From assembly GCA_012845835.1 (NCBI GenBank), contig JABAKD010000023.1, positions 14,122,862 through 14,186,861 on the forward strand: a DNA stretch of 64,000 nt, in the 5' to 3' direction. The notes under the pieces were generated by a model. The model did not search any database. It saw only the letters and a list, made by a program, of their open reading frames with translations, and was not told the origin of the DNA. A program made the position numbers and the translations under genes. This DNA is from Undaria pinnatifida (lineage: Eukaryota > Sar > Phaeophyceae > Laminariales > Alariaceae). Position 1 is the stretch's first letter; each line of letters starts with the position of its first letter. Below, in pieces: positions 10,172-21,159 of the stretch.

Positions 10172-12240
10172 TCAACGTCGGTGTCCGTCATCGTCGCCAA
10201 GTTGCCCAAGTTCAGGGTTCAAGCAGCCATTCGCAGTAACGAAAGGATGCCTACAATGCTTGAAGGAATGGTTGTCTTCGTGGCAGTCGAGACAAAGCCC
10301 CCGGTTTCCTCGGAGGGCATCAGCGTGAGGTGAAAGGAGGCCGCTCCAAAGGGGAGGGTCGTCCGTCTTAAACGAGGCCTTAACGGCGAAACCTTCTGCA
10401 TAATGATGCTCTTTTAGTGGCCAGCAGTTCGATGTGCGGTCAAGCCAAGGGTCAGATGAATCATCGATGGGCATGAAAGTTGAATGATGGCTCGATCCCG
10501 TCTGCCACGAAGGCGACTGGGACGGCACTCGGCCCGGGCCGCGCCCATGATCGGCGGGCCGCGGGCCCGACAGGGCGCACGACCGCGCTCCCGTCAAAGA
10601 AACAGGAAGAGAAAAAAAAAATGTTTCGCCTTTGACGGCAGGTGTCTCATTAGTCACTAAATGACCGCCACATAGCATCCAACGAGATGTACGGCCGCGG
10701 GTTTGTTGCCTTCGAACCAGGGTACAACGCAGGCAGGAGAGCCGGAAATTGCGCATTCGCCGCCACCCGAACCACCTCCAACACCACATCCGTCCCCGGA
10801 GACAAAACACGCTCACTCCCCGTAGCGGTCGGCATGAGTACGCGAAACTCCCGACTGAAATCGGAAAAAGGCATGCCGTTACACATTCCAAAAAGTATGC
10901 AACGTAGTGTATCCCTCCTCCGTGTCAACCCCGTCGAAGTGCGTGATCAGCAGACGCAACAGGAGGGTGAAAGCCTCAGGCCCAGATGCTCCTCCTGCCA
11001 TGGCTTTTGACACTTTTTGCCTGCTACCACGACAACCTCGCTGTGGTCCGTGCTCGAGGACGAAGACGAGCGGGAGGAGGTTGACGAGCCGTCCCACGCT
11101 GAACGTCCTTTCGCGCCATTCCTCTGCCTGAGCGGCGGCCAACTGCCCCGGTTGTTGGACCGAAGTTGCCCCCTCGGCGGCGCCCTCAGGCACACCAGCA
11201 CCCGATGCGCTGTCACCCCCGCGGCGGTGGTGGTGGTCGCCACCCCCACCATTTTTGCCGCCACCCCCACGGTTGCGGTCCCCGCGGTCGCGACTGCCGC
11301 GACATTTTCCCCGGTTTCGTTCTGCCAACTCTTCCTCCGGGGTCCGGCCAAAAGACAGGGTCGGGGTCATCGTCGTGGGCTATCAGCAGGGCCTTGGCGA
11401 GGGCAAGGGTCGGGGCGGCTCTCGTCTGTCTAGCATAGGGCGTACAATCCACGCGAGCCCAGGCCGCTTCCATTGAGGACGTCCGCTTGCCGCGACGCCG
11501 GCCTCTCTGACGAGAGGAGGGCGTAGGCCGTTTCCACCACCGCGGGTCGCCAACGCTGAGGAGAAGTCCACCCGCGGTGCAGACGCCAAGCACGCGACGA
11601 TGCCCTTGAAGAAGGCGTCGTTCCCGGGTCGTGGTCGCTGGGATGCGACACCCTGCGGGCGCGACGAAGGCAAGGGGGCCGCGGTAGCTCCCGTCGCAGC
11701 CGACGCAACTGACGACTCCCGCGCAGCGGTCTTCGCCTGCTCGATATCTTCGTCAAACCGACGTCGGCGTGCTATCGTCTGGTTGGCGTCGCCGAGCGCC
11801 CGCTGGGCCCGCGCCGCCGCGTATGCCAAGTCCAAGGGGCGGCATTGGCGCCCCGGTCCCGGGAGCTCTGGGGGTGGCGCTCTGTCGAGCGCGGAGAGCC
11901 CAGGTGGCGGCGGTGGTGCCCTGTCGAGCGCGGGGGGGGCAGCTGGTGGCGCTCCCCCGGGGCTGGCGAGAGCTGGCGTCAAGACGCCCCCGAGTCCGGT
12001 GGGGGTTGGTCCGTCTTCTTCTCAGCGCGAACCAGCGAATCGACCCGCTTGGTTGGTGGGAACGGGTGGAGGTATGGTGCTCCGTCTTCTGTCTCGTCAC
12101 CGGAACCCGCCACCGGTGGTTCCCCCCGTCTCGAGTCGCGGCATCTCGAGCGAGCTCTCCCTGTCTCGTGGGCATCCAGGTTGAGGTGCGTGGAAGACCT
12201 CAGCCAGCCCCGAGTAGCCCCCATCGTCACTGGTGGACAT
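10172..12240 (-). pseudogene. gag: gag polyprotein with CCHC zinc knuckle, frameshifted
   Basis: The proposed start is ATG 12240, reading MSTSDDGGYSG. Several frames follow. A Pro-rich part (11982-11383) has APPPPPGLSALDRAPPP and a helical stretch AYAAARAQRALGDANQ. A Gly/Arg/His-rich part and a capsid-like part (11370-10879, RERTFSVGRLVNLLPLVFV, FTLLLRLLITHFDG) continue after a frame change with CNGMPFSDFSREFRVLMP and ISLDAMWRSF (10928-10650). The last frame (to 10172) carries C-x2-C-x4-H-x4-C (CLDCHEDNHSFKHC), the nucleocapsid knuckle. Gag forms the particle and binds element RNA. At least three frame changes are visible, so it is decayed. Confidence 0.7.
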
Positions 12241-12639
12241 GGTGCCTAGGTGTAGTGAAGGGGAGGGGGTGGGGGGGATAGGAACGACGCGTGAAGAAGC
12301 TATGGAGACAGATACATTGTAGTGGTGTTCCTGCTCCAAGTAGCGGTATATCTGTGTTTCAGCAAACAGCAACAATATGGGCCTTGACTCCGTCCGGCCT
12401 CAGTGATGGTAGCAGCCACGTCAACTAACCGTATAAGAGGAATACAGCAGTAACAAGGTACCAATCATCATAACCGCAACATAAGAGCAGCGCCCAGTCT
12501 GACCGTAGGGTATATGGGTAACGCCCGCACGAACCGCAGTACAAGGAGCCAAAACTGGGCAGCACTGACCCTAACCGCAGTGCAGGGGGTGCAACGCAGT
12601 AAGGGTACGTCTGCAGCCATCGCACTTAAACAGGCATCA
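12241..12639 (-). other. Leader between gag and the satellite
   Basis: Non-coding on inspection. It belongs to the 5' leader of the retrotransposon, upstream of the gag start. Confidence 0.4.
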
Positions 12640-13865
12640 TTCAACCTAGGCGGGGGGAGGTAGCACAGGAAAGCGTCGCCAAAAACGCCCACGCTCATCG
12701 GACCAAAACAGGCAGCATTTACCCTAGGTGTAGTGTAGGGGTTATCACAAGAAAGGTTCGCCCAACGCGCCGACGCTCATCGCACCAAAACGGGCAGCAT
12801 TTACCCTAGGTCTAGTGTAGGTGGGGAGCATAGTGAAAGGTCGCCCAACACGCTGACACTCATTGCACCAAAACAGGCAGCATTTACCCTAGGTGTAGTG
12901 TAGGGGTGGAAGCACAGTGTAAGATCGCCCAACACGCTGACACTCATCGTACCAAAACGGGCAGCATTTACCCTAGGTGTGGCGTAGGGGGGGAGCACAG
13001 TGAAAGGTCACCCACACGCTGACACTCATTGCACCAAAACAGGCAGCATTTAACCTAGGTGTAGTGTAGGGGTGGAAGCACAGTGTAAGATCGCCCAACA
13101 CGCTGACACTCATCGCACCAAAACGGGCAGCATTTACCCTAGGTGTAGTGTAGGGGGGGAGCACAGTGTAAGATCGCCCAACACGCTGACGATCGTCGCA
13201 ATAAAACGGGCAGCATTTACCCTAGGTGTAGTTAATGGGGGGAGCACAGCGAAAGGTCACCCAACACGCTGACACTTGTCGCACCAAAACAGGCAGCATT
13301 TAACCTAGGTGTAGTGTAGAGGTGGAAGCACAGTGTAAGATCGCCCAACACGCTGACACCCGTCGCACCAAAACAGGCAGCATTTACCCTAGGTGTAGTG
13401 TAGAGGTGGAAGCACAGTGTAAGATCGCCCAACACGCTGACACTCATCGCACCAAAACGGGCAGCATTTACCCTAGGTGTAGTGTAGGGGGGGAGCACAG
13501 TGAAAAGTCACCCAACACGCTGACACTCGTCGCACCAAAACAGGCAGCATTTAACCTAGGTGTAGTGTAGGGGTGGGAGCACAGTGTAAGATCGCCCAAC
13601 ACGCTGACACTCATCGCACCAAAACGGGCAGCATTTACCCTAGGTGTAGTGTAGGAGGGGAGCACAGTGAAAGGTCACCCAACACGCTGACGATCGTCGC
13701 ACCAAAACGGGCAGCATTTACCCTAGGTGTAGTGTAGGGGGGGAGCACAATGAAGGATCGCGCAGCCAACCGTATAAAAACGGGCAGCATCTGCCCCCAC
13801 AGTGGTGTAGTGTAGGGGTAGGACAGTATACGTTTGCGCACCAACCGTATATATAAAAACGGGCA
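12640..13865. repeat. 83-bp satellite in the retrotransposon leader, about 13-14 copies
   Basis: The core gcagcattt recurs at 12712, 12794, 12877, 12961, 13042, 13127, 13210, 13292, 13378, 13461, 13543, 13628, 13711 and 13783, so the period is 81-86 bp. Each unit also carries accaaaac, taccctaggtgtagtgtagg and cacgctgac. The right end decays into looser copies up to about 13865. The array lies entirely inside the LTR element, between the 5' LTR and gag. Confidence 0.92.
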
Positions 13866-15408
13866 GTATAACTCCCCCAATCAAGGTGGTTTCCCCCGTC
13901 CGCACTGAAGGGGCACGGTCGCGCCTACAGCAGTGCTGATTGCTGCAGTATCACTGCTGTGTTCACAGGTAACGGCAATTTCAAACGCACCAAGATGGGT
14001 AGTGTAGTACCAACACCAGCTGTAGAAAAATGTGCACGCCCACAGTCGAATAAAAAGGCTGTTTGCCCCCGAAGGTACCGCATCAAACGGGCTGTTCTCC
14101 ACTGCACTATTAAAAACTGTGAAGCGCAGTATCTCCGCGAACTGTGTAGTAAGCGCTCTGTAACGGGCAGTAGCTGTCCGAACATGTGCAGAAGAGAAAA
14201 AAAAATCCAGCGGAGACCCTAGCAATATCGTGAAGGGCAGCACATGTACCGGCAGGAAGACGGCCTAACGCCCGGACAGCTGAAAAGAAAATCCGTACCC
14301 ACTCCCACCGATAAAGGGATAGTTACGTTGACAGCAGTGCGGAGTGCCGCACGGTCACAGCTGTGCATACACAGAAGGTGGTATTATAGTCCCCGCGTAC
14401 CCATGAATGGGAGAATATAGTGCATCGCGCACACCAACAGCCTTGCCCAAAAAAGCCAGCACAGAGTTTCAGCGTTCACTAGGTTCAACTCTAGTCACGG
14501 AGGGGCCAGGACGAAAAAACAAAACTCTCGAATCGAACTTGCAAGGAGCACTCGCACAGCAGTGGGGGGTGTCAGAGCTGCGGTGCTGTAACCGTGGACG
14601 CTGGGGCAGTGAAGGGTCGAGCTATGTGATGGATGGGCAGGAGCAAAGTAGGCGGCTTGGCTGCTGTACAGTGACTTCTACAGCAGAGAATCCGGCGGTA
14701 TATGGCAGGCATTGACAGCGAGCCCATTGTGCTGCACTGTAGTTGGCACCTCTGCAAAAATGATGGTTCAAGCTACGCGACGCACAGCAGTAGTGGAACG
14801 CTGTTGATCGAGAAAGATCGGAGAGGGGTCCGAGGTGCGTCAAATTAGTAGCTTGTACTAATTTCGGCAGAAAGGGGGCAGCTGCTTGTTCGACGCACAA
14901 GAATGATCGACGTATGTACTGAAACCCGTACGATAACGCGTGTACTGGGAAATTCGCCAAACGAAAAAGGCCCAAACATTCCACGAGCACCGCCTGTTCC
15001 TTCCCAGGTAGATCACAAGGAAGGAGCCCCGACATGAGCTCCTAGAGCACGGTGCCCGTAGTCCAAGGGGTTCCCGCGAAGGGCGGTCTGGCTCCGACAG
15101 CAAGGATGTGCTGGGCGATGGGCTCTCTCAGCAAGCGAAGTCCCCGTCGAAGGTCATTCGAAGGGTTGATTCCAGTATGCTTGGCCGCGGCATATCGTGC
15201 ATATGCCTCCGAGCCCCAAAGCACGAAAAAAAAGTACGAGTCGATGGCCGATCTTGGGGCTTGTGCTGGCAACTCGCGGAGATGTGCTGTGCAACATCCT
15301 GGCAGAGCGCGGAGCCAACAAGTCTGATGGGTGAGGCTCGGGCAGTTCCAATGCGACGTGGTCTATGACCAGCTGGCGGTGAACTGATGCGGCCAAAGGC
15401 CGGGACGA

Positions 15409-15598
15409 GGGGTGTGCTCCGAAGAGCAGTGTCGTCCGCCTGTACTCGGAAAGTGTCCTCTGTGTGGTGCGTGCCCAGCAACCAACAGGAGGGACCAAAA
15501 TTCGAGACGAGGAGTGTGCTCCGCAGAGCAGAGTCGTCCGCACGTACTTGGAAGGTGTCGTCCGTGTGGTACGTGCGCGGCGACCAACAGGAGGGGCC
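15409..15598. repeat. Tandem duplication of about 100 bp in the leader
   Basis: Two copies, about 15409-15498 and 15509-15598, share gagtgtgctccg, agagcag.gtcgtccgc and accaacaggaggg. Scattered substitutions separate them. Confidence 0.75.
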
Positions 15599-15767
15599 CC
15601 TGCCATCTCACTGCTGTTGTGGTCACCGTTGTAGGAGGAAGGGCGCTCTCTCCATTGAGAAGCCACCCGAGAAGGAACAGGGGTTGTGGGCTCGATGGAA
15701 AGCAAAAGCAAAATCGCTACGAAAAACAAATCGGAGAGACCGGAAGAACGCTGCCACAATAGCATAT

Positions 15768-15784
15768 CAAGCTCGACGACGCCA
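15768..15784 (-). promoter_or_regulatory. Candidate tRNA primer-binding site
   Basis: Two bases inside the 5' LTR the reverse strand reads TGGCGTCGTCGAGCTTG. A start with TGG, complementary to the CCA end of a tRNA, two bases from the LTR, is the usual layout of a minus-strand primer site. I cannot assign the tRNA; the complement would not place the conserved C61, so the match may be shorter than 17 bases. Confidence 0.45.
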
Positions 15785-15786
15785 CA

Positions 15787-16055
15787 TGTGAAATTAAAGG
15801 TGGGGGACACAGAGTGCCCCCTGCAGGTCTGCCAATTGAGCAGGTCTTCGGAGAGTACTCACTTTCGTTCCTTCGTAGAGATGTAGCTTTATTCGTTTCC
15901 ACCAGAGCCCGGGATAGCTCATGAGATCGGAGGTGCGTGCCTCCGATCTAATTCCTAACTTCCCCGAATATAAACCGCCAACCTTATCATACGAAACACA
16001 TCCAAATGATCTCAAATTCGGATACCTACAGGCCTTTCGAGGCCGTAACTTAACA
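15787..16055 (-). repeat. 5' LTR (right end of the element)
   Basis: Second copy of the LTR. On the reverse strand a TATA-like TTTATATT lies at 15974-15967, and the AATAAA about 80 bases further on at 15893-15888. The hairpin of the left copy is kept with one change, arms 15924-15933 and 15940-15949. It borders the candidate primer-binding site, which fixes the orientation of the element. Confidence 0.92.
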
Positions 16056-16059
16056 GTTG
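16056..16059. repeat. Target-site duplication, right copy (GTTG)
   Basis: Matches 2878-2881. A matched pair means the two ends belong to one insertion and are not a product of recombination between elements. Confidence 0.75.
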
Positions 16060-16224
16060 CCTACTACCAATGTAACATCAAACCTTCTAGAATAAATAAC
16101 ATTGCCAGGCGGGTGAAAAACCATTGCCAGGCGGGTGATATGAAAGGGTGTCTTCTTGCTACTAGGGTCAGATTAAACCCCTGTAAGGGTTTACCCCTTT
16201 AAGGGCTTATAGTTCAGATTCTGC

Positions 16225-17500
16225 GAACATTTTGAAATGACCACCACCCCCCCCCCTCTTGTTCAAATGTCCCACTTAATAATAAAATGAACCAGAGTAG
16301 TAAACATTACCAGCCACCTGATATCATCTCATTATCCATCTAGCCATCGATGCCGTAGCTCCAACTCATCTCCGCCCTTCCCCTCCCCCCCCCCCCCCCC
16401 TTTTGTTCCCCGCCCAGTTCGTGCAAACGCCGCAATAAGTGCTTACAATCGAAATCGGCCAGAGTAATAAAAACACTTCTACGCAATTGATATCACGTCA
16501 TTATCTTTCTAGCTATCCATGACGTAACCTTCATTCTTCCCCCCCTTCCCCCGTCGAACGCCCTTTCCTTCCCCACGCCCAGCACGATCGCCTGGACCCA
16601 GCACCGCGCGTATATCAAGCGCCTACAATATAGGAATGATACGCGCGATCGGGGTATCATACACAATGTCGCCAAGATGAGTTTCGACCATATCCTTCAT
16701 CTCATAGCTGGAGTGTATTTTAATATTACATGTGATCTAAACCTCTTGAAAATACCCCCCACCCGCCTATTTTTTTCTCTCTCTTGCTTCAACGCCTCAC
16801 CTAATATCGTAATCCGCCAGAGTAATGAACACTTCCTCGCGTTGGATATCACCTCATTATCGTTTTAGAGGTGTCCATGCCGCCGCTGCAACCCCCCCCC
16901 CCCCCCCCCACCCCCCCGCTCCGAACGCCCCCTCCTTCCCCACCACCCGCACCATCGCCTAAACCTAGCACCAGGCGTATAGTAAACCCCTGCAATCTAT
17001 GCAATCTATGCGACCTAAAGCCTCCCCCCCCCCCCCCCCCCCCCCTCCCGCCACATTCCCTACCCCTCCCCCACAAGAACGATTTATAGTTTCCACGCAC
17101 AAATTGAGCTGCCCCACCCGTCCCTTCCCCCCCTCCCCCCCCTCCCGCCCCCCGTTTGATCAAAATCAGGCCCCCACGTCCTTTAAAACTCCGTCCCCCC
17201 CTCACCGGTTATTCGACTAACAGGATTCACTTGATAAACTGATGCATTTCGTTCCACAGCTGTCAGATTTTCCCCCCCTCAGAAACGGGTTTTGTAGTTT
17301 CCGCGCACAGACTGCCTAACATCACCCTGTTGACCCTGATAGCTACACCGTAGTTGCAAGGGAAGTCACCGACCTGTATACTTCATGAGAACACACTACC
17401 CGTAATACGCGCGGTCAGAGTATCACACACAGCTTGCAAAGATGAGTTTCGAAACAAAGTTCGATCTCACAGCTGGAGTGTATTTTTATGTTTTGTAATT
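16225..17500 (+). repeat. C-tract dispersed repeat, copy A
   Basis: Unique-looking segments alternate with poly-C runs, the longest about 22 C at 17024-17045. Two blocks with the core agatgagtttcga...agctggagtgtattt lie near 16675-16720 and 17440-17490. Sub-units with gatatca.(c/t)tcattatc repeat near 16320, 16490 and 16845. The same sequence recurs at 44631-45425 and 57262-58190 in the same orientation. No transposase is seen, so it is probably a non-autonomous repeat. Confidence 0.75.
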
Positions 17501-18997
17501 TATACAAAAACCTGCAGGTGAAATTTCAAATGTATTCTACGATAGGCCCCTCATCACATACCATCTAAATTCTAAGGGTAAGCGTTTGACGGCTACTCCA
17601 CACCCAGAAGGATTCGATGAAACAAACATCTTCGTGGATTTTCTTCCATCCTCATTGGTCGACGCAGTCCAAGACTGTCAGTTTGTTCCCGGGATAGCTA
17701 ACCGCCGAGGGGCTACTACCAATAGAATTGCACTCGAACTAGATACGTTTTTACTTCCCTCACAAAGTCCGAGTGTTTTGTACTTTTGAGGGACAAAATA
17801 TGCCCCCAAAAGGTCGTCTAGTTCTGTATGGGTTAAGCACTACGAGACGGGTTAGGGTTAGTTTAACATAATTAGACAGAGGAACTATATCTTAGGGTTA
17901 AAGTTGACCCTTAACAGATTAGCAATTAGGGTTAGGCTTAAAATGCAGGGTCCCCCTTCAGGACAATATACTTTGGCAAAAATGGAAAGTGGTGTGGAAA
18001 CGAAGCACAGCTATGCAAAGCGGTAATGGGACGTACAGATCATGTTCACTCCCCTAAGGGTTGCTGACGGAGTCTACGGACTAGGGTTAGGGTTAGGACC
18101 AGGTGTGGCACGTAAATTATGGGGAATAAATAAACTACAAATAAACAGCAACGAAACATGAGAGCGGGAGCACAACCAAAATGATTCATGGGATGATTCC
18201 AGCTTGTGATCTTGGACTGGTAATAATGGGTGTAACAAGGAGCTACTTATGAATGCCTTACAAAGAAACACCACTGAATACTGATACCAATTTTAGGGCG
18301 AATATCACAACAGATGAAGTCAGAATGTACATATATGTTCAGTCGGAGAGCAACTTCCACCTTGTGGAGGAGACTAGTGACTTGCGCTGCCGGGGTTGTA
18401 ACGAAGACCACTGATAGGGGTAGCCTACGCTATACCTACAATGGGATCCGAAGGGTGAGCCAGCTAGCGTTGGGCTGCGAAAGCAACTGACTTAAATCGA
18501 CACACAACGCGTATGAAAAAATGTGGAAGTGTGGTGAGCTAAAGCTTTATTTTTCCCCATTCGCCGGAGGATGAAAAAAAAAAAAACATATATATATATA
18601 GAGACGTGGAGGGATAACCCTAAGTTTTTTTTTCAACCCTAACGGTGTTTTTAGACTAGAGGGATATTTTTAAACGCACACACATGAGCTATACCACGGA
18701 TAAACCTACGGGATAGGGGAGGGGTAACAAAAGCTTCATTTGCAGAGTACGTGCAAGTGGGTGTTTCGGCCAACGGTTCGAACGGTTTAGATTGGGAGTT
18801 TCCTGTAATCTAGCGCCAAAAACCGTTACGGGTATAGGTTATACATAGGTTTTAGGGTTAGGGTTAACCCACAACTTTTAGTTCCCCAACCGGGAACGTA
18901 ATTTGTGTTAGAGTTGAGTCATTTGGGCCACTTAGGGTAAGGGTAGACTTGGAGTATTACTTGGTGAAATATGATTTATTAGACGTAGGGTGACGAC
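17501..18997. other. Non-coding, telomere-word-rich
   Basis: TTAGGG words lie near 17850, 17890, 17930, 18081-18096 and 18849-18866. There is an A-run and TATATA stretch near 18575-18600. No gene recognised. Confidence 0.5.
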
Positions 18998-19567
18998 GTG
19001 ATAAACACTCGAAAAGAACGTACTCTACGTCGAGCCTTCCACACGAATAGGGTTAGGCTAAACGCAACCGGCCTCAAGCTGTGCGAGATAAGCAGAGGTT
19101 CGTCGAATACGGTCTCGGCCATTGATTTGGGCATACCCTACAATGATAATCAGTTCTTATTTTACCACCTCTTAGGGTTAGACGTGGAAGGGAAGAGGAC
19201 GTTTACGTCACAAGACATCAAGGAGGACAAAACTTGGTGGCTTAGTGTTAGGCATGGTAATCAGTTCTTATTCTATCTCCTCCCAGAGTTAGATGTGGAA
19301 GGAAAGAGGACATTTACGTCACAGGACATCAAGGAGGATAAAGTTTGGTGGCTTAGGCAAAACGCCCTCGTAAGGGATAGGTCTTTGTGGGTTCAAAAAA
19401 TGAGCAACGCCATTTCGGCAAACCGTTATCAGACCATTGTGGGCGAGCTTAACATGTGGCCCACGTGGAGACCACTGGACTACGTGCCGTCTACGTACCA
19501 AGTAGCGGTGATCATCCGTGCGTTGAGTACACCTATGGCCGTCGGGTCCGACGACCTACCGGCGTAA
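18998..19567 (+). CDS. Hypothetical protein with an internal duplicated block
   Basis: An ATG-initiated frame of 189 codons of unknown family. Residues about 50-82 and 88-119 repeat a block NQFLFY..L..LDVEGKRTFTSQDIKEDK.WWL. At DNA level the copies differ at several third positions (gac/gat, ggg/gga, acg/aca, caa/cag, gac/gat) while the core LDVEGKRTFTSQDIKEDK stays unchanged, which suggests the block diverged under protein-level constraint. There is no signal peptide or membrane segment. The C-terminal part (WPTWRPLDYVPSTYQVAVII) looks ordinary globular. Neighbouring sequence is telomere-word-rich and repetitive, so this may be a fragment of a larger, partly decayed repeat gene. Confidence 0.4.
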   Translation: MINTRKERTLRRAFHTNRVRLNATGLKLCEISRGSSNTVSAIDLGIPYNDNQFLFYHLLGLDVEGKRTFTSQDIKEDKTWWLSVRHGNQFLFYLLPELDVEGKRTFTSQDIKEDKVWWLRQNALVRDRSLWVQKMSNAISANRYQTIVGELNMWPTWRPLDYVPSTYQVAVIIRALSTPMAVGSDDLPA

Positions 19568-19739
19568 TTCCTGAGGGTCTTGGCCGACGAACGAGAATCG
19601 GACACGCTCGGTAACTTCCACGATATCATCGTGGCAGTGTGGGAGGGAGGTTATGTGCCTCATAACGGCAAATGCAACGATCAAGGTGCTACACAAGAAT
19701 ATAGATTGAGTAAGGATTTGGCAACTCTTTAGGAGCACC

Positions 19740-20230
19740 CCCCTCGTGGCTCCCCACGGCAAAGTGGTTCTCAAAGCCATTGCACGTGGCCTTAATTCGT
19801 CTCACGTGGCCATATTGGCTGATGCGAACGCGAGCACATGTTGGGTAGATACCAGTCTCTCTTTCGTGGATCGCGACGGCAACGTCATTTCAAAGCCATC
19901 GCTAGTGATATCTCAATCTCTCTCGTGGCTCGCTACCGCAACGTTATTCTCACAGCTATCTTACGTGCCTTAGTGGCTGATGACAGCAGCATCTCCCTCG
20001 TGCCTCGCGTCGGTAGCGTGATTATGAAAGCATCGCACGTGGCCTTAGTGCCTGATGCAAAAACGAGAACATGGTGTATACATGGCAGCATCTCTCTTGT
20101 GGCTCACGACGGGAACGTGATTCTCGAAGCAATCGCGCGTGGCCTTAGTGACTGCTGCGAACGCGAGGAAATGCTGAGTTTGGGAGGAACACACCGGGGC
20201 TTAGACTCCAGCCCTGAATGGTTGTCATGA
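19740..20230 (+). pseudogene. Degenerate coding repeats (SISLVAxxGNVILxAIARGL units)
   Basis: Four to five diverged units encode variants of SISLVARdGNVILkAIARGLvaDA, for example SLSFVDRDGNVIS, ISLVARYRNVILTAI, SISLVPRVGSVIMKA and SISLVAHDGNVILEAIARG. The first unit, near 19746, is in another phase, so at least one frameshift separates them. The frame ending at 20230 is open for about 130 codons. The family is not recognised; it could be the continuation of the frame at 18998-19567, which ends 170 bases upstream. Confidence 0.35.
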
Positions 20231-20839
20231 TGCTCGTAGGACGACATCAGCAGAGGCTGGAACGGGATACGGGCACACCCTCGTACTTGGATATATTGAC
20301 CCAGCCAGGTCATATGACTCTGTCGACTGAAGGGTTAGGGGGGCCGCCCCTTGCTTAGGGTGGTGTTCCACCTTGAAAGCTCGCCGGCATCCGCGAATTC
20401 CACTGAGGCATGCTAGCATACGTGTGGTTTTGACTGACGCAATTCACTCCGAGCGTAACGCATCGTATACTGCGATGTGCGCCTTCCTCTTTAGTGACGC
20501 CTTTACCAGCCGATAACGCGTGCCCTGTCCCTCTATCAGACAGGAACCACTAGTCCTTAGGGTTAGGGTTATGAAAGGTGCTATCCGAGGAGAAGACAAG
20601 AGCAGCACTGTCAATCGGGGACGCTGCTCGCTGAACATGAAGTATAATGGGTACAAAAAATACCCCCAACATGTACAGGCCACACGTAGGAGCAGGAAAG
20701 TGTTATAGTATCATCCGGTGTCCCCTGTGAGGGTAAAGAGCCAAACGCCGTAGACCGGAGCTCGTTCCTTAATGTCGGGAGGGTCGTCCCTGATGGACAA
20801 GGAGTGTGGAGCTCGCGTTTAAAGAACAAGGCTTTCGTT

Positions 20840-21148
20840 TATATATATTATTTTTTCTCACACTTTTACTTTCCAGCTTGTGGAAAAGCCGTGGTCACAG
20901 GTGTCGTTCCTCCTCCCACGCGGTTCTTGCCTTCAATTCCTATCGCGTATAGGGTTCAGCAATCCCACTGCTCGTCGATTTATCATCGAGTGTTGCTAAC
21001 TCACGCTCTCGCGCTTCCCGCAAGTCGATTTGTGCGCAAGAAAAAGTCCCAACGAATCTATACGAGTGTGCACTCGGCCGGGCTCGAACTCACGAAACTG
21101 ACCTATACAAGGCTCGAGGATAACCTGATGCGCCGCCGGGGCGACCGG
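20840..21148 (-). mobile_element. tRNA-derived SINE, family 2, reverse copy
   Basis: The reverse strand starts ccggtcgccccggcggcgcatcagg written in two parts: head ccggtcgccccggcgg, then an A-box-like gcgcatcaggtta, and a B-box-like gagttcgagcccggc (21093-21077). A body then matches 49785-50090 and ends in an A/T-rich tail (20856-20840). The two copies share long stretches such as gcgagagcgtgagttagcaac and tcgacgagcagtgggattgctg, each with substitutions around them. Confidence 0.75.
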
Positions 21149-21159
21149 CATATGAGGCG

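Larger units (their letters stand above)
13866..15786 (-). other. 5' leader of the retrotransposon next to the 5' LTR
   Basis: No domain is visible. A 218-codon frame (15810-15154, -) starts inside the LTR and crosses the junction; part of it comes from the duplication described at 15409-15598. It could be a small leader ORF or chance. Confidence 0.4.
2882..16055 (-). mobile_element. Full-length Ty3/gypsy-type LTR retrotransposon, reverse strand, coding region decayed
   Basis: Two direct repeats of 268 and 269 bp, both TG...CA, bound a 13.17-kb element and are flanked by a 4-bp duplication, GTTG. The reverse strand carries gag (12240 to about 10172), a NADAR-like segment, RNase H remnants, integrase, a chromodomain and a Tudor-like tail. 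Chromodomain fusion to integrase is typical of chromoviruses within Ty3/gypsy. The two LTRs differ by about six substitutions and one indel, which suggests fairly recent insertion, yet the coding region has several stops and frameshifts and no visible reverse transcriptase palm. I infer a non-autonomous copy, probably mobilised by a related element. The leader (12241-15786) is unusually long and carries an 83-bp satellite. Confidence 0.9.

Noticed and set aside
12640-13865. CRISPR-like regular array
   Set aside because: The whole 83-bp unit repeats; there are no variable spacers, and the context is a eukaryotic retrotransposon leader.
16871-17220. Proline-rich or glycine-rich proteins
   Set aside because: They are translations of poly-C tracts in a dispersed repeat.
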